Position numbers and translations under genes: made by a program. Shown here piece after piece: positions 32,262 through 40,601 of a stretch of DNA of 64,000 nucleotides (the first letter of the stretch is position 1; each line of letters opens with the position of its first letter). The notes beneath the pieces are model-generated. The model saw only the letters and a list, made by a program, of their open reading frames with translations, was not told the origin of the DNA and searched no databases. The DNA is taken from the NCBI RefSeq assembly GCF_005047595.1, contig NZ_SUPL01000001.1, positions 558,001-622,000 on the forward strand, written 5' to 3'. The stretch comes from Pontimicrobium aquaticum (GTDB lineage Bacteria; Bacteroidota; Bacteroidia; Flavobacteriales; Flavobacteriaceae).

Positions 32262-34613
32262 ATGAATAAAATAATAAGCTACATAAAACGTAACAAAATA
32301 AAATCAGTAGTAGTAACAATACTGCTGATTGCTTATTATTTCTGTTTGCCAAAACAACTTTTTACAGATCCTACAGCAACCGTTATTGAGAGTCGTGATG
32401 GTGAATTGCTTGGTGCTATTATTGCTAAAGATGGTCAGTGGCGATTTCCACATAACGACAGTATTCCAGAGAAATTTAAAGAATGCTTACTCCTATTTGA
32501 AGATGAATACTTTTACAAACATCCTGGATTTAATCCAGTGTCTATTTATAAAGCCTTAAGAGACAATATAAGTTCTGGTGAAGTGAAACGAGGCGGAAGC
32601 ACACTCACTCAACAAACCATACGTCTGTCTCGAAAAGGAAAGTCAAGAACTTACACTGAAAAATTTAAAGAGATTATCCTTGCAACAAGGCTTGAATTAA
32701 GATATTCCAAAGACAACATTTTAGCTTACTACACAAGTAATGCGCCTTTTGGTGGTAACGTTGTTGGACTCGACGCAGCCTCATGGCGTTATTTTAATAG
32801 GAATGCTAACGATTTGTCTTGGGCGGAAAGTGCTACACTTGCCGTATTACCTAATGCACCCAGCTTGATTTATCCTGGAAAAAACCACGAGCGTTTACTC
32901 AAAAAAAGAAATGCACTTCTTGAAAAACTATTGAAAAACGAGGTCATAGATTCTTTAACCTATGATTTATCAATTCTAGAAGAATTACCTCAAAAACCCT
33001 ATCCTTTACCGCAAATTGCACCTCATTTATTGCAAAATGTTGCCAAAAGCAATTATGGTAAACGCATTAAAACAACCATCAAAAAACAGGTGCAAGAGCA
33101 AACTAATGTCATTGTAAAAAATCATCATCATCAATTACGCCAAAACGAAATTCATAACATTGCTGTTTTGGTTTTAGATGTCAACACACGAAAAGTGGTG
33201 TCGTATGTTGGCAATGCGCCAACCGATAAAACACATCAAAATGCAGTAGATGTCATAACCAAACCACGAAGTACAGGAAGCATTTTAAAACCCTTTTTAT
33301 ATGCTGCTATGTTAGATGCTGGCGATTTGTTGCCAAACACTTTAGTGCCAGACGTACCAACACAATTTGGAAGTTACAATCCGCAAAACTATAGTAAGGA
33401 ATTTGATGGTGCTGTCACTGCCAAACGTGCTTTAGCTCGTTCGCTCAATGTGCCTTCAGTGAGATTACTACAACAGTTTGGTTTGGACAGATTCTACTAT
33501 TATCTCAAGCAATTAAAATTAAAAGACATAAAAAAGAACGCCAATCATTATGGTTTATCCTTAATTCTTGGTGGTGCCGAAAGTAATCTTTGGGATTTAT
33601 GCAAAAGCTATGCTGCTATGGCTGGAACCGTTAATCATTTCAATGAAAACTCAAGTCAGTATTATACAAATGAGTTTTTAGAGCCTACTTTTTTTGCAGA
33701 TGCAGAAGTAGATTTTGGTAACCTCAATAATGAAAAAACCATTTTTGATGCAGCTTCTATTTACCTCACGTTTGAAAGTATGAAAGAAGTCAACAGACCT
33801 GAAGGCGACGAAAACTGGCAGTTCTTTGACTCCTCTAAACAAATAGCTTGGAAAACAGGAACTAGTTTTGGTTTTCGAGATGCTTGGGCCATTGGTGTGA
33901 CAAAAGATTATGTCGTTGGTGTTTGGGTTGGCAATGCAGATGGTGAAGGTCGTCCAGGATTGGTTGGTGTGCAAACTGCTGCGCCTATTTTATTTGATGT
34001 GTTTGATATATTGCCACATAGCGACTGGTTTAGTAAGCCTTTTGATGAAATGCAAGAAGTAGCCGTTTGCTCCAAAAGTGGTTATAGAGCGTCGCCTAAT
34101 TGCAGGGATACTGAACAGAAATTCATTCAATTGAGTGGCTTAAAAACCAAACCTTGTCCTTATCATATCTTAGTACATTTAGATGCTTCTGAACAATATC
34201 AAGTGAATTCCTCTTGTGAATCTTTGGATAATATTAAAAACGTTTCTTGGTTTGTATTACCGCCTTTAATGGAATATTATTACAAGTCTAAAAACCCGTT
34301 TTATAAACCCTTACCTCCTTACAAAAGCGATTGTATAACAAAAGGCTCTACTACCATGCAGTTCATTTATCCTAAACAATCTGGCAAATTCTTTTTACCT
34401 AAGGATTTTGATGGAAATACCAATGAGCTTATTTTAAAAATTGCTCACTCAAAACCAGAAACAACCGTTTTTTGGTATCTGGATGACAATTTTATTGGAA
34501 GCACAAAAGTCATTCATGAACTTGCTATTTTGCCTGAAATTGGAAAACATGTCATTACTGTGGTTGATGAACTTGGCAATGAAGCCAAACGTCGTATTGA
34601 GATTTCGGAATAA
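32262..34613 (+). CDS. pbpC: Penicillin-binding protein 1C
   Basis: A 783-residue bifunctional peptidoglycan synthase. A TM anchor lies near the N terminus (VVVTILLIAYYFCLP). The glycosyltransferase domain has FEDEYFYKHPGFNP and RGGSTLTQQTIRLSRK. The transpeptidase domain has SILK (SxxK), SLN (SxN) and KTGTSFGFRDAW. A C-terminal BiPBP_C domain follows. The ATG at 32262 is preferred over an in-frame GTG at 32238 that lies inside a REP-like repeat. PBP1C genes are classically paired with alpha-2-macroglobulin genes, as here. Confidence 0.95.
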   Translation: MNKIISYIKRNKIKSVVVTILLIAYYFCLPKQLFTDPTATVIESRDGELLGAIIAKDGQWRFPHNDSIPEKFKECLLLFEDEYFYKHPGFNPVSIYKALRDNISSGEVKRGGSTLTQQTIRLSRKGKSRTYTEKFKEIILATRLELRYSKDNILAYYTSNAPFGGNVVGLDAASWRYFNRNANDLSWAESATLAVLPNAPSLIYPGKNHERLLKKRNALLEKLLKNEVIDSLTYDLSILEELPQKPYPLPQIAPHLLQNVAKSNYGKRIKTTIKKQVQEQTNVIVKNHHHQLRQNEIHNIAVLVLDVNTRKVVSYVGNAPTDKTHQNAVDVITKPRSTGSILKPFLYAAMLDAGDLLPNTLVPDVPTQFGSYNPQNYSKEFDGAVTAKRALARSLNVPSVRLLQQFGLDRFYYYLKQLKLKDIKKNANHYGLSLILGGAESNLWDLCKSYAAMAGTVNHFNENSSQYYTNEFLEPTFFADAEVDFGNLNNEKTIFDAASIYLTFESMKEVNRPEGDENWQFFDSSKQIAWKTGTSFGFRDAWAIGVTKDYVVGVWVGNADGEGRPGLVGVQTAAPILFDVFDILPHSDWFSKPFDEMQEVAVCSKSGYRASPNCRDTEQKFIQLSGLKTKPCPYHILVHLDASEQYQVNSSCESLDNIKNVSWFVLPPLMEYYYKSKNPFYKPLPPYKSDCITKGSTTMQFIYPKQSGKFFLPKDFDGNTNELILKIAHSKPETTVFWYLDDNFIGSTKVIHELAILPEIGKHVITVVDELGNEAKRRIEISE

Positions 34614-35111
34614 TTATCTCAACGGAAGTCCTTTTCCTGCCCACCATGGGTGTATTTCTATCACTAAGCGACCAGCTTTTACCATGGGATCAGCATTGGC
34701 TAAACTATCTGCCATTTCTAAGGTTGGAACATTGTAAATAGTGATCCCTCTAATATCACCATCGTCACCAAAAGGGCCTGAAATATCAGCATAACCCAAT
34801 TCATACATTTTTGCTAAATGTGCTAAATGCGCCGATTGAAGTTTACTAGCTTCTTCTTCAGATTGTGACCGATTTGGTCCAGACTTTAAAAAGGCCATAA
34901 AGTATTGTTGCATCAAGGTAGTATCTTTGGTTTTTTCATCTACATAATCAAACACCTGAAAGCCTTTTGCAATAAGCGCTTCTTTTAATGCTTTGTTAGA
35001 CTTTTCTATTGTTTCAAGAGGTTGTTCTGCGACTTCAACAGTATCTTTCGTTTCCGTTTTGCATGCAATAATCGCCAAAAGAATTGCTAAACTAAAAATG
35101 ACTTTTTTCAT
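34614..35111 (-). CDS. YCII-related domain lipoprotein
   Basis: A 165-residue protein with a lipoprotein signal (VIFSLAILLAIIACKTE). An acidic linker follows, then a YCII-like domain (about 65-160): YFMAFLKSGPNR, QSAHLAHLAKMYELGYADIS, and ADSLANADPMVKAGRLVIEI. Free-standing YCII proteins are cytoplasmic, so export is a variant on the theme; catalytic activity is unknown. The ATG at 35109-35111 gives the compact signal peptide. It overlaps the stop of the upstream CYTH gene by four bases, suggesting coupling. Confidence 0.82.
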   Translation of the reverse strand: MKKVIFSLAILLAIIACKTETKDTVEVAEQPLETIEKSNKALKEALIAKGFQVFDYVDEKTKDTTLMQQYFMAFLKSGPNRSQSEEEASKLQSAHLAHLAKMYELGYADISGPFGDDGDIRGITIYNVPTLEMADSLANADPMVKAGRLVIEIHPWWAGKGLPLR

Positions 35112-35581
35112 TGGTACCAAGTATTATATGGTTGTTTACTTAATTGCGAATTATAATATTTTATGTCTCCCGTCACTTCTTCTCCTAGCCACTCTGGTTT
35201 TGTAAAGGTTTCATCTTCTGATTGTAATTCTACTTCAGCGACTACCAGTCCTTCATTGTCTCCAAAAAATTCATCGACTTCAAAAATATGATGGTTAACT
35301 TTAACTTCATAACGTATTTTATCAATAACTCCTTTCTCGCAAAACTCCAATAATGCATTTGCATCGTTTTTTGAAATCTCTTTTTCCCATTCAAAACGCG
35401 ATAAACCATCATTAGATGAAAGTCCTTTTACAGTTAAAATGCCTTTGTCGTCTTTAAGCCTTACTCTAACGGTTCGTTCAGGGTCACGATTTAAAAACCC
35501 TTGAATGATTCTATGTTTTTGATGCGCTTCGGCTTTAAAAGCATCTGATATAACCAAAAATTTGCGTTCTATTTCTATCAT
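35108..35581 (-). CDS. CYTH domain protein (triphosphate tunnel enzyme)
   Basis: A 157-residue single-domain protein starting MIEIERKFLV, the ExExK signature of the triphosphate tunnel metalloenzymes. Internal strands with alternating charged residues follow (TVRVRLKDDKGILTVKG; SRFEWEKEI; KIRYEV; EVDEF; LVVAEVELQSE). Small bacterial CYTH proteins usually hydrolyse inorganic triphosphate. Divergent from dinB; translationally coupled with the YCII lipoprotein. Confidence 0.92.
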   Translation of the reverse strand: MIEIERKFLVISDAFKAEAHQKHRIIQGFLNRDPERTVRVRLKDDKGILTVKGLSSNDGLSRFEWEKEISKNDANALLEFCEKGVIDKIRYEVKVNHHIFEVDEFFGDNEGLVVAEVELQSEDETFTKPEWLGEEVTGDIKYYNSQLSKQPYNTWYQ

Positions 35582-35613
35582 TTAAATTGAATAAGAAATC
35601 CTAAATTTACGCT

Positions 35614-36720
35614 ATGCCAAACGATTTACCAATAAGAAAAATTATTCATGTTGATATGGACGCTTTTTATGCATCTGTAGAGCAAATGGACAATCCTGAA
35701 CTTAAAGGTAAACCACTCGCTGTTGGTGGTGGTGGCAAACGAGGTGTTATAAGTGCTGCGAGTTATGAAGCTCGACAATTTGGCGTTAAAAGTGCTATGT
35801 CTGGTAACTTAGCCATTAAATTGTGTCCTGAACTTATTTTTGTAAAACCTAATTTTGAACGCTACACCAAAATTTCTAAACAAATAAGAAAGATCTTTCA
35901 TGATTATACCGATTTGGTAGAACCACTATCATTAGACGAAGCCTACTTAGATGTGACAAAAAACAAAAAAGGCAACCCAAGTGCCTCATTAATTGCCAAA
36001 GAAATAAGGCAACGCATTTTTGATGAAGTTGGCTTAACTGCTTCCGCAGGTATTAGCATTAATAAGTTTGTGGCAAAAATTGCGAGTGATTACAATAAAC
36101 CTAACGGACAAAAAACCGTAAACCCTGAAGACGTTTTGGAATTTTTAGAGCAATTGGATATCAGGAAGTTTTATGGTATTGGTAAAGTAACTGCTGAAAA
36201 GATGTACCAAAAAGGTATTTTTACAGGAAAAGATTTAAAAGCAAAATCGGCTGACTATTTAGAAGCACATTTTGGAAAATCTGGAAAGTCTTATTACTAC
36301 ATTGTTCGAGGTATTCATAACAGTGAAGTGAAACCACATCGCACAAGAAAATCGTTAGCTGCCGAGCGCACCTTTTATGAAAACTTAACTAGCGAAGTGT
36401 TTATGATTAAAAAATTAGAGCACATTGCCAAAGAAGTTGCTAAACGATTATCTAAAAGTAAAGTGGCTGGAAAAACCGTGACGCTAAAAATAAAATACAG
36501 CGATTTTACCTTACAAACACGAAGCAGAACCTTGCCTTATTATGTGAGTGATAAAGACATTATCCTAGATGCTGCAAAAAACTTGTTGTATCAAGACACC
36601 TTAAAAGAATCGGTTAGGTTATTGGGCATTTCAATATCAAATTTAAACACACAATCCATCTACGCTAAAGCTTCGATGGACAAAGAAAGCGTGAGTGTAC
36701 AGTTAAAGTTTGAGTTTTAG
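35614..36720 (+). CDS. dinB: DNA polymerase IV (Y family)
   Basis: A 368-residue translesion polymerase of standard length. HVDMDAFYASVEQMDNPELK carries the first catalytic aspartate, YEARQFGVKSAM follows, and SLDEAYLDVT holds the second catalytic D-E pair. The helix-hairpin-helix region has FYGIGKVTAEKMYQKGI, and the little finger is at the C terminus (about 245-365). No beta-clamp motif was assigned with certainty. Single gene, divergent from the CYTH gene. The next gene downstream is a cassette-like insert. Confidence 0.96.
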   Translation: MPNDLPIRKIIHVDMDAFYASVEQMDNPELKGKPLAVGGGGKRGVISAASYEARQFGVKSAMSGNLAIKLCPELIFVKPNFERYTKISKQIRKIFHDYTDLVEPLSLDEAYLDVTKNKKGNPSASLIAKEIRQRIFDEVGLTASAGISINKFVAKIASDYNKPNGQKTVNPEDVLEFLEQLDIRKFYGIGKVTAEKMYQKGIFTGKDLKAKSADYLEAHFGKSGKSYYYIVRGIHNSEVKPHRTRKSLAAERTFYENLTSEVFMIKKLEHIAKEVAKRLSKSKVAGKTVTLKIKYSDFTLQTRSRTLPYYVSDKDIILDAAKNLLYQDTLKESVRLLGISISNLNTQSIYAKASMDKESVSVQLKFEF

Positions 36721-36751
36721 GTATTTGACATTGTAAGAAAAAACACCTAAC

Positions 36752-36765
36752 TTCGTTTAACAGTC
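36752..36765 (-). repeat. Left terminal inverted repeat of the hydrolase cassette
   Basis: TTCGTTTAACAGTC matches, in inverted orientation and with one mismatch, GACCGTTAAACGAA at 37792-37805. The two sites bracket the alpha/beta hydrolase gene and lie close to the ends of dinB and pyk, so they mark the likely insert limits. Confidence 0.5.
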
Positions 36766-36817
36766 GATAAACTTCAATTAAAACTGAATTTATCTTAACA
36801 TTGTGTGCAATGCAAAA

Positions 36818-37663
36818 ATGAAAAAAATGAAAAAAATAATCGGAATTTTAATTATAAGTTTATATATAAATTCTTGTGAAGAAAAACCTGTAATAAGTTC
36901 AAAATCTGAATTTTATACTGACTCTATTTATAGTAAATATTTGAGTGAATATCGAAAACATAATATTTATTTACCAAATGGGTTTAATAGTAAAAAAAAA
37001 TACCCAATTCTATATGCAACCGATGGTGGTGAAATAAAAGAGAACAATTTTTATAAAAGAACATTAGATTCATTGATCGACAATCGAATCATTAATCCAA
37101 TGATTATGATTTTAAGTCATTCTAATAATAAAGTTGCTGACAGTGTTGACATGGGTAATGGAAAGAAATTCTATTTAACATTTAGAAATTATGAATATGC
37201 TAATGATATTGCATCTATCAGTGAGGATTCATTATTAAAAAATAAGTTTAAAAACCATATGTTATACTTTAATGATGAATTAATCCTTAAAGTAGAAAAT
37301 GAATTGAACCAAAACCCAAATAAAAAAGACAGATATTTTTATGGGACTTCTAATGGCGCAGGTTTTGGGTTAAATTTATTAAACAAACACCCAAACAAAA
37401 TTGGAACCTATCTTTGTTTTTCAGTATTCGGAGGAGATATTCAATCGAAAACATGGAAAAACAATGTTTATTATCCTAAATTATATTTAAGATACGGTAA
37501 TAAAGAAGATATTTCTCTCAAAAAAGATGCGGAATTTTTAAAACTAAAATATAAAGAATTGAATTTATATGCTGATATCAGCGATTTTGAAGGTGGACAC
37601 GACTCAAATAAATGGAATGAAATATTTACTGAAATGATTAGTAAAATATTTACGACTGAATGA
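36818..37663 (+). CDS. Alpha/beta hydrolase (esterase-like) lipoprotein
   Basis: A 281-residue secreted protein with a lipoprotein signal (IIGILIISLYINSCEEK). The esterase D-like fold follows: KYPILYATDGGE, nucleophile region FYGTSNGAGFGLNLL (GxSxG-like GTSNG), YLRYGNKEDI, and the catalytic His candidate in FEGGHDSNKWNE. It resembles putative siderophore or sugar-ester esterases; the substrate is unknown. The ATG at 36818 is preferred over an in-frame GTG at 36803. It is a single gene flanked by inverted repeats and cassette-like non-coding DNA, with strikingly AT-rich composition. Confidence 0.75.
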   Translation: MKKMKKIIGILIISLYINSCEEKPVISSKSEFYTDSIYSKYLSEYRKHNIYLPNGFNSKKKYPILYATDGGEIKENNFYKRTLDSLIDNRIINPMIMILSHSNNKVADSVDMGNGKKFYLTFRNYEYANDIASISEDSLLKNKFKNHMLYFNDELILKVENELNQNPNKKDRYFYGTSNGAGFGLNLLNKHPNKIGTYLCFSVFGGDIQSKTWKNNVYYPKLYLRYGNKEDISLKKDAEFLKLKYKELNLYADISDFEGGHDSNKWNEIFTEMISKIFTTE

Positions 37664-37673
37664 AGCACTGCTC

Positions 37674-37806
37674 ACAACAATGGCTATAATTCATTGTGGT
37701 TTTGTGCCACACCAAAATAAAAGTATAAATCAACGGCTGATTTCTCAGCGGAATAATCCTGCGGATGATTCCACAACGAAATCATAGCCGAGACCGTTAA
37801 ACGAAC
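37674..37806. repeat. Cassette-like folded repeat after the hydrolase gene
   Basis: It contains ACAAC and TATAATTCATTG (37685-37696), shared with 61-80. A nested foldback follows: AACGGCT, GATTTC, GGAATAATCC-TGC-GGATGATTCC (37750-37772), GAAATC, AGCCG and CCGTT pair in order. It ends in CCGTTAAACGAAC. GTTAAAC satisfies the integron attC core GTTRRRY, but the matching partner core is not clear, so identity as an attC-type site is only a possibility. Confidence 0.5.
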
Positions 37807-37808
37807 AT

Positions 37809-39254
37809 CTAAAAACTACAACTTGTAATTTCAGTAACACGTAAAGTGTTTACCATGCCTTTGTCTTGTATTGGCATTGCCGCTAAACTAATAAGCATAT
37901 CGCCTTCTTCTAAATACCCTTTTTTGCAAGCAATGGCATTTACATCTTCAATAGTTTCATCGGTACTTACAAACTTATCATAATAAAATGCCTTAACTCC
38001 CCAAAGCAAACTAAGTTGTGTTAAGATGCTTTTATTAGAAGTAAATACTAAAATGTGTGCGTCTGGTCGCCATGCCGAAATTTGAAACGCCGTATAACCA
38101 CTATTGGTTAATGTAGAAATGGCTTTGGCATTTATCTCGTTAGCCATATTGGCCGCGTGATAACAAATAGACTTTGTTATATATCTGTTGGTGCGAATAT
38201 GTGGTGGCTCTTGAGGTACTGTAATTAAATGTGAATCTTCTACGCTTTTAATAATGTTAGACATTTGCCTAATAACTTGTACTGGATAACTACCAACTGA
38301 GGTTTCGCCAGATAACATCACAGCATCGGCGCCATCCATAACCGAATTGGCTACATCGTTTACTTCAGCTCTTGTAGGCGTTAAACTGTTAATCATAGTT
38401 TCCATCATTTGTGTAGCAATAATAACAGGGATTCTTGCTTTTTTTGCTCGTAATACCAACTGTTTTTGAATCAGTGGAACTTCTTCAGCTGGAATTTCTA
38501 CACCTAAATCACCACGTGCCACCATTAAACCATCGCAATATGCTACAATCTTATCTATATTCTCAACAGCTTCAGGCTTTTCTATTTTAGCAATGATTGG
38601 AATTTTATGGTCGCTATGTTCTTTAATCAATTCTTCCAGTTGCATTAAATCTTCGGCATGACGTACAAATGATAAGGCCATCCAATCTACACGTTGCTCA
38701 ATAGCAAAAATGGCATCTTTAATATCCTTTTCGGTTAAAGCTGGTTGTGAAATGTTGGTATTTGGAAGGTTGACTCCCTTTTTCGATTTTAATGGACCTC
38801 CTTGAATGACTTTAGCTGTAACCTCGTTTTTTTTATTTGTTGAAACGACTTCGAATATTAATTTGCCATCATCTAGTAATATGTGTTCTCCTGGTTTGGC
38901 ATCTTGAGGAAATTTGTCGTACGTCATATACACACGGTCTTTGGTGCCTTCAAATCTTTTCCCAGTGGCAAAAATTATTTGGTCTCCTTCATTGACAATT
39001 ACATCTGATTGCATTTTACCAACACGTAACTTAGGACCTTGTAAATCTCCTAAAATAGCTGCATTATAACCAAACTCATCATTCAATTCTCTAATAAGTT
39101 TAATTCGTCTCTTTACATCTTCGTAATTGGCATGCGAGAAATTTATGCGAAACACATTTACACCTTCATCGAGCATTGCTTTTAGTGTTTCTTTTTTGTT
39201 TGTTGCAGGACCTAAGGTTGCAACTATTTTGGTTTTTTTTCTTTTATTGGCCAT
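37809..39254 (-). CDS. pyk: Pyruvate kinase
   Basis: A 481-residue glycolytic enzyme converting PEP and ADP to pyruvate and ATP. Motifs: KIVATLGPATNKKE, FRINFSHANYED, ILGDLQGPKLRVG, the signature IIAKIEKPEAVENIDKI with the catalytic Lys, GLMVARGDLGVEIPAEEV, and ATQMMETMINSLTPTRAEV. The C-terminal allosteric domain is present. Its start overlaps the stop codon of the IPExxxVDY gene by one base (TAATG), so the two are translationally coupled. Confidence 0.97.
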   Translation of the reverse strand: MANKRKKTKIVATLGPATNKKETLKAMLDEGVNVFRINFSHANYEDVKRRIKLIRELNDEFGYNAAILGDLQGPKLRVGKMQSDVIVNEGDQIIFATGKRFEGTKDRVYMTYDKFPQDAKPGEHILLDDGKLIFEVVSTNKKNEVTAKVIQGGPLKSKKGVNLPNTNISQPALTEKDIKDAIFAIEQRVDWMALSFVRHAEDLMQLEELIKEHSDHKIPIIAKIEKPEAVENIDKIVAYCDGLMVARGDLGVEIPAEEVPLIQKQLVLRAKKARIPVIIATQMMETMINSLTPTRAEVNDVANSVMDGADAVMLSGETSVGSYPVQVIRQMSNIIKSVEDSHLITVPQEPPHIRTNRYITKSICYHAANMANEINAKAISTLTNSGYTAFQISAWRPDAHILVFTSNKSILTQLSLLWGVKAFYYDKFVSTDETIEDVNAIACKKGYLEEGDMLISLAAMPIQDKGMVNTLRVTEITSCSF

Positions 39255-39736
39255 TAATTAAAAATTAAATTGTCCTTAGATTTTAGTTGAGAAACATTAA
39301 TACTAAACACAGCTGCCACCTGAGGCATTTCTTGAATTTTGTGAATAATTGCTCTTTCGTTTATAAAATTTCCATCATTGTTAATCTTTAGCAAATAATT
39401 CACCTTTTTATATTCTGGAATTAAATTATGGGTTCTTAATATTTTGTTTTGTGTTTCAAATAATGATCCAGAACTAGCCATACTATCTTCTTCCTTTTTA
39501 CAAACATTAGAAACTAGATTCCAAATGGTTTGCTGGTTTTTATCTTTCCATTCATAAATTGGAAAGGATGATGCTGTGTATTGAACATCTATATCTTGCT
39601 GTTTTCTTTGTAAACTTATTTGAAGCTGTTTGTTTAAAAGATAGGCAATACGATAATCCTCAAGGGTACAATGAATTGCTAACAGAGAATACGTTTCAAT
39701 ATCAAAATCATCAACAAGTAACTTGTGTAATGCCAT
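39254..39736 (-). CDS. IPExxxVDY family protein
   Basis: A 160-residue protein. The family name motif appears as LIPEYKKVNYLLKI near residue 115 (IPExxxVNY). It also has MALHKLLVDDFDIETYSLLA at the N terminus and EMPQVAAVFSINVSQLKSKD at the C terminus. The family is confined to Bacteroidota and sits upstream of pyk, as here. No biochemical role is established. A regulatory or structural link with pyruvate kinase is suggested only by this conserved coupling. Confidence 0.88.
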   Translation of the reverse strand: MALHKLLVDDFDIETYSLLAIHCTLEDYRIAYLLNKQLQISLQRKQQDIDVQYTASSFPIYEWKDKNQQTIWNLVSNVCKKEEDSMASSGSLFETQNKILRTHNLIPEYKKVNYLLKINNDGNFINERAIIHKIQEMPQVAAVFSINVSQLKSKDNLIFN

Positions 39737-39847
39737 AATGCTTAAATTATGAAATGTAAATATAGCATTTTAACACTATAATTGTTTACTGTTTATTATA
39801 ACTTAACAATAAAATAGTATGAAAAACACGGTAGTCTTGGTACTAAG

Positions 39848-40594
39848 TTAGATAGCTCTAGATATTTTTTCTTGTAAAGCAAAAAATGCGCGCTTGGACG
39901 CTTTTTCCTCGGCTTTCTTTTTAGAAGTTGCTCTTGCTTTAGCGATTACTTTGTTATTTATAGATAATTTTACTGAGAAGTGTTTTAACTGGTCGTTTCC
40001 TGTATCTTCGTAAACGTTGTAATTAAAATTTTTCTTTTCTTTTTGGCACCACTCAATTAATAAGCTTTTGTAACTAATTACTTTTCCTTCTAGCTTTTCT
40101 ATATCTACATGCGGAATAATTACTCGCTCATAAATAAACTTTTCGCACATAGAGTAACCTTTATCCAAAAAAATAGCACCTACTAAAGCCTCAAATAAAT
40201 TACCATGAATATTATTCCCAAAATTATCGGTTGAAATTCTACTTTTAACTAACTCAATAAGATTTAATTCTCTTCCAAGTTCATTTAGATGCTCCCTGCT
40301 TACAATTTTAGAGCGCATTTTGGTTAAATAGCCTTCGTCTCCTTGTGGTACTTCGCTAAATAAATGCGACGCAATTACTGCACTAAGCATGGCATCTCCA
40401 ACAAATTCTAACCGTTCGTAGTTTATTGGGTTCCCATCATCATCACGAATATTCATGGAACGATGGGTAAATGCTTTTTTGTAGAAACTGTGGTTCTTAG
40501 TTTGGAAGCCCAATATTTTTTGCAATTGAACAAAAAAATTCCCGCCTTCATCAGAACGGGAATTTCTTTTCAATATGTTACGAATGAAATTCAT
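39848..40594 (-). CDS. rnc: Ribonuclease III
   Basis: A 248-residue dsRNA endonuclease. The catalytic domain (about 20-150) has the signature NYERLEFVGDAMLSAV and the second acidic cluster NLFEALVGAIFLDKGY. The C-terminal dsRNA-binding domain (about 165-240) has HFSVKLSINNKVIAKARATS followed by KKKAEEKASKRA. An N-terminal extension of about 20 residues precedes the core. It follows fabF on the same strand with a 7-bp gap, the common acpP-fabF-rnc order. Confidence 0.97.
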   Translation of the reverse strand: MNFIRNILKRNSRSDEGGNFFVQLQKILGFQTKNHSFYKKAFTHRSMNIRDDDGNPINYERLEFVGDAMLSAVIASHLFSEVPQGDEGYLTKMRSKIVSREHLNELGRELNLIELVKSRISTDNFGNNIHGNLFEALVGAIFLDKGYSMCEKFIYERVIIPHVDIEKLEGKVISYKSLLIEWCQKEKKNFNYNVYEDTGNDQLKHFSVKLSINNKVIAKARATSKKKAEEKASKRAFFALQEKISRAI

Positions 40595-40601
40595 TCGGGA
40601 T

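Noticed and set aside
37792-37805. Definite integron attC site
   Set aside because: GTTAAAC fits the core rule at one end, but a matching RYYYAAC core at the other end of the foldback was not clear, and no integron integrase is in the window.
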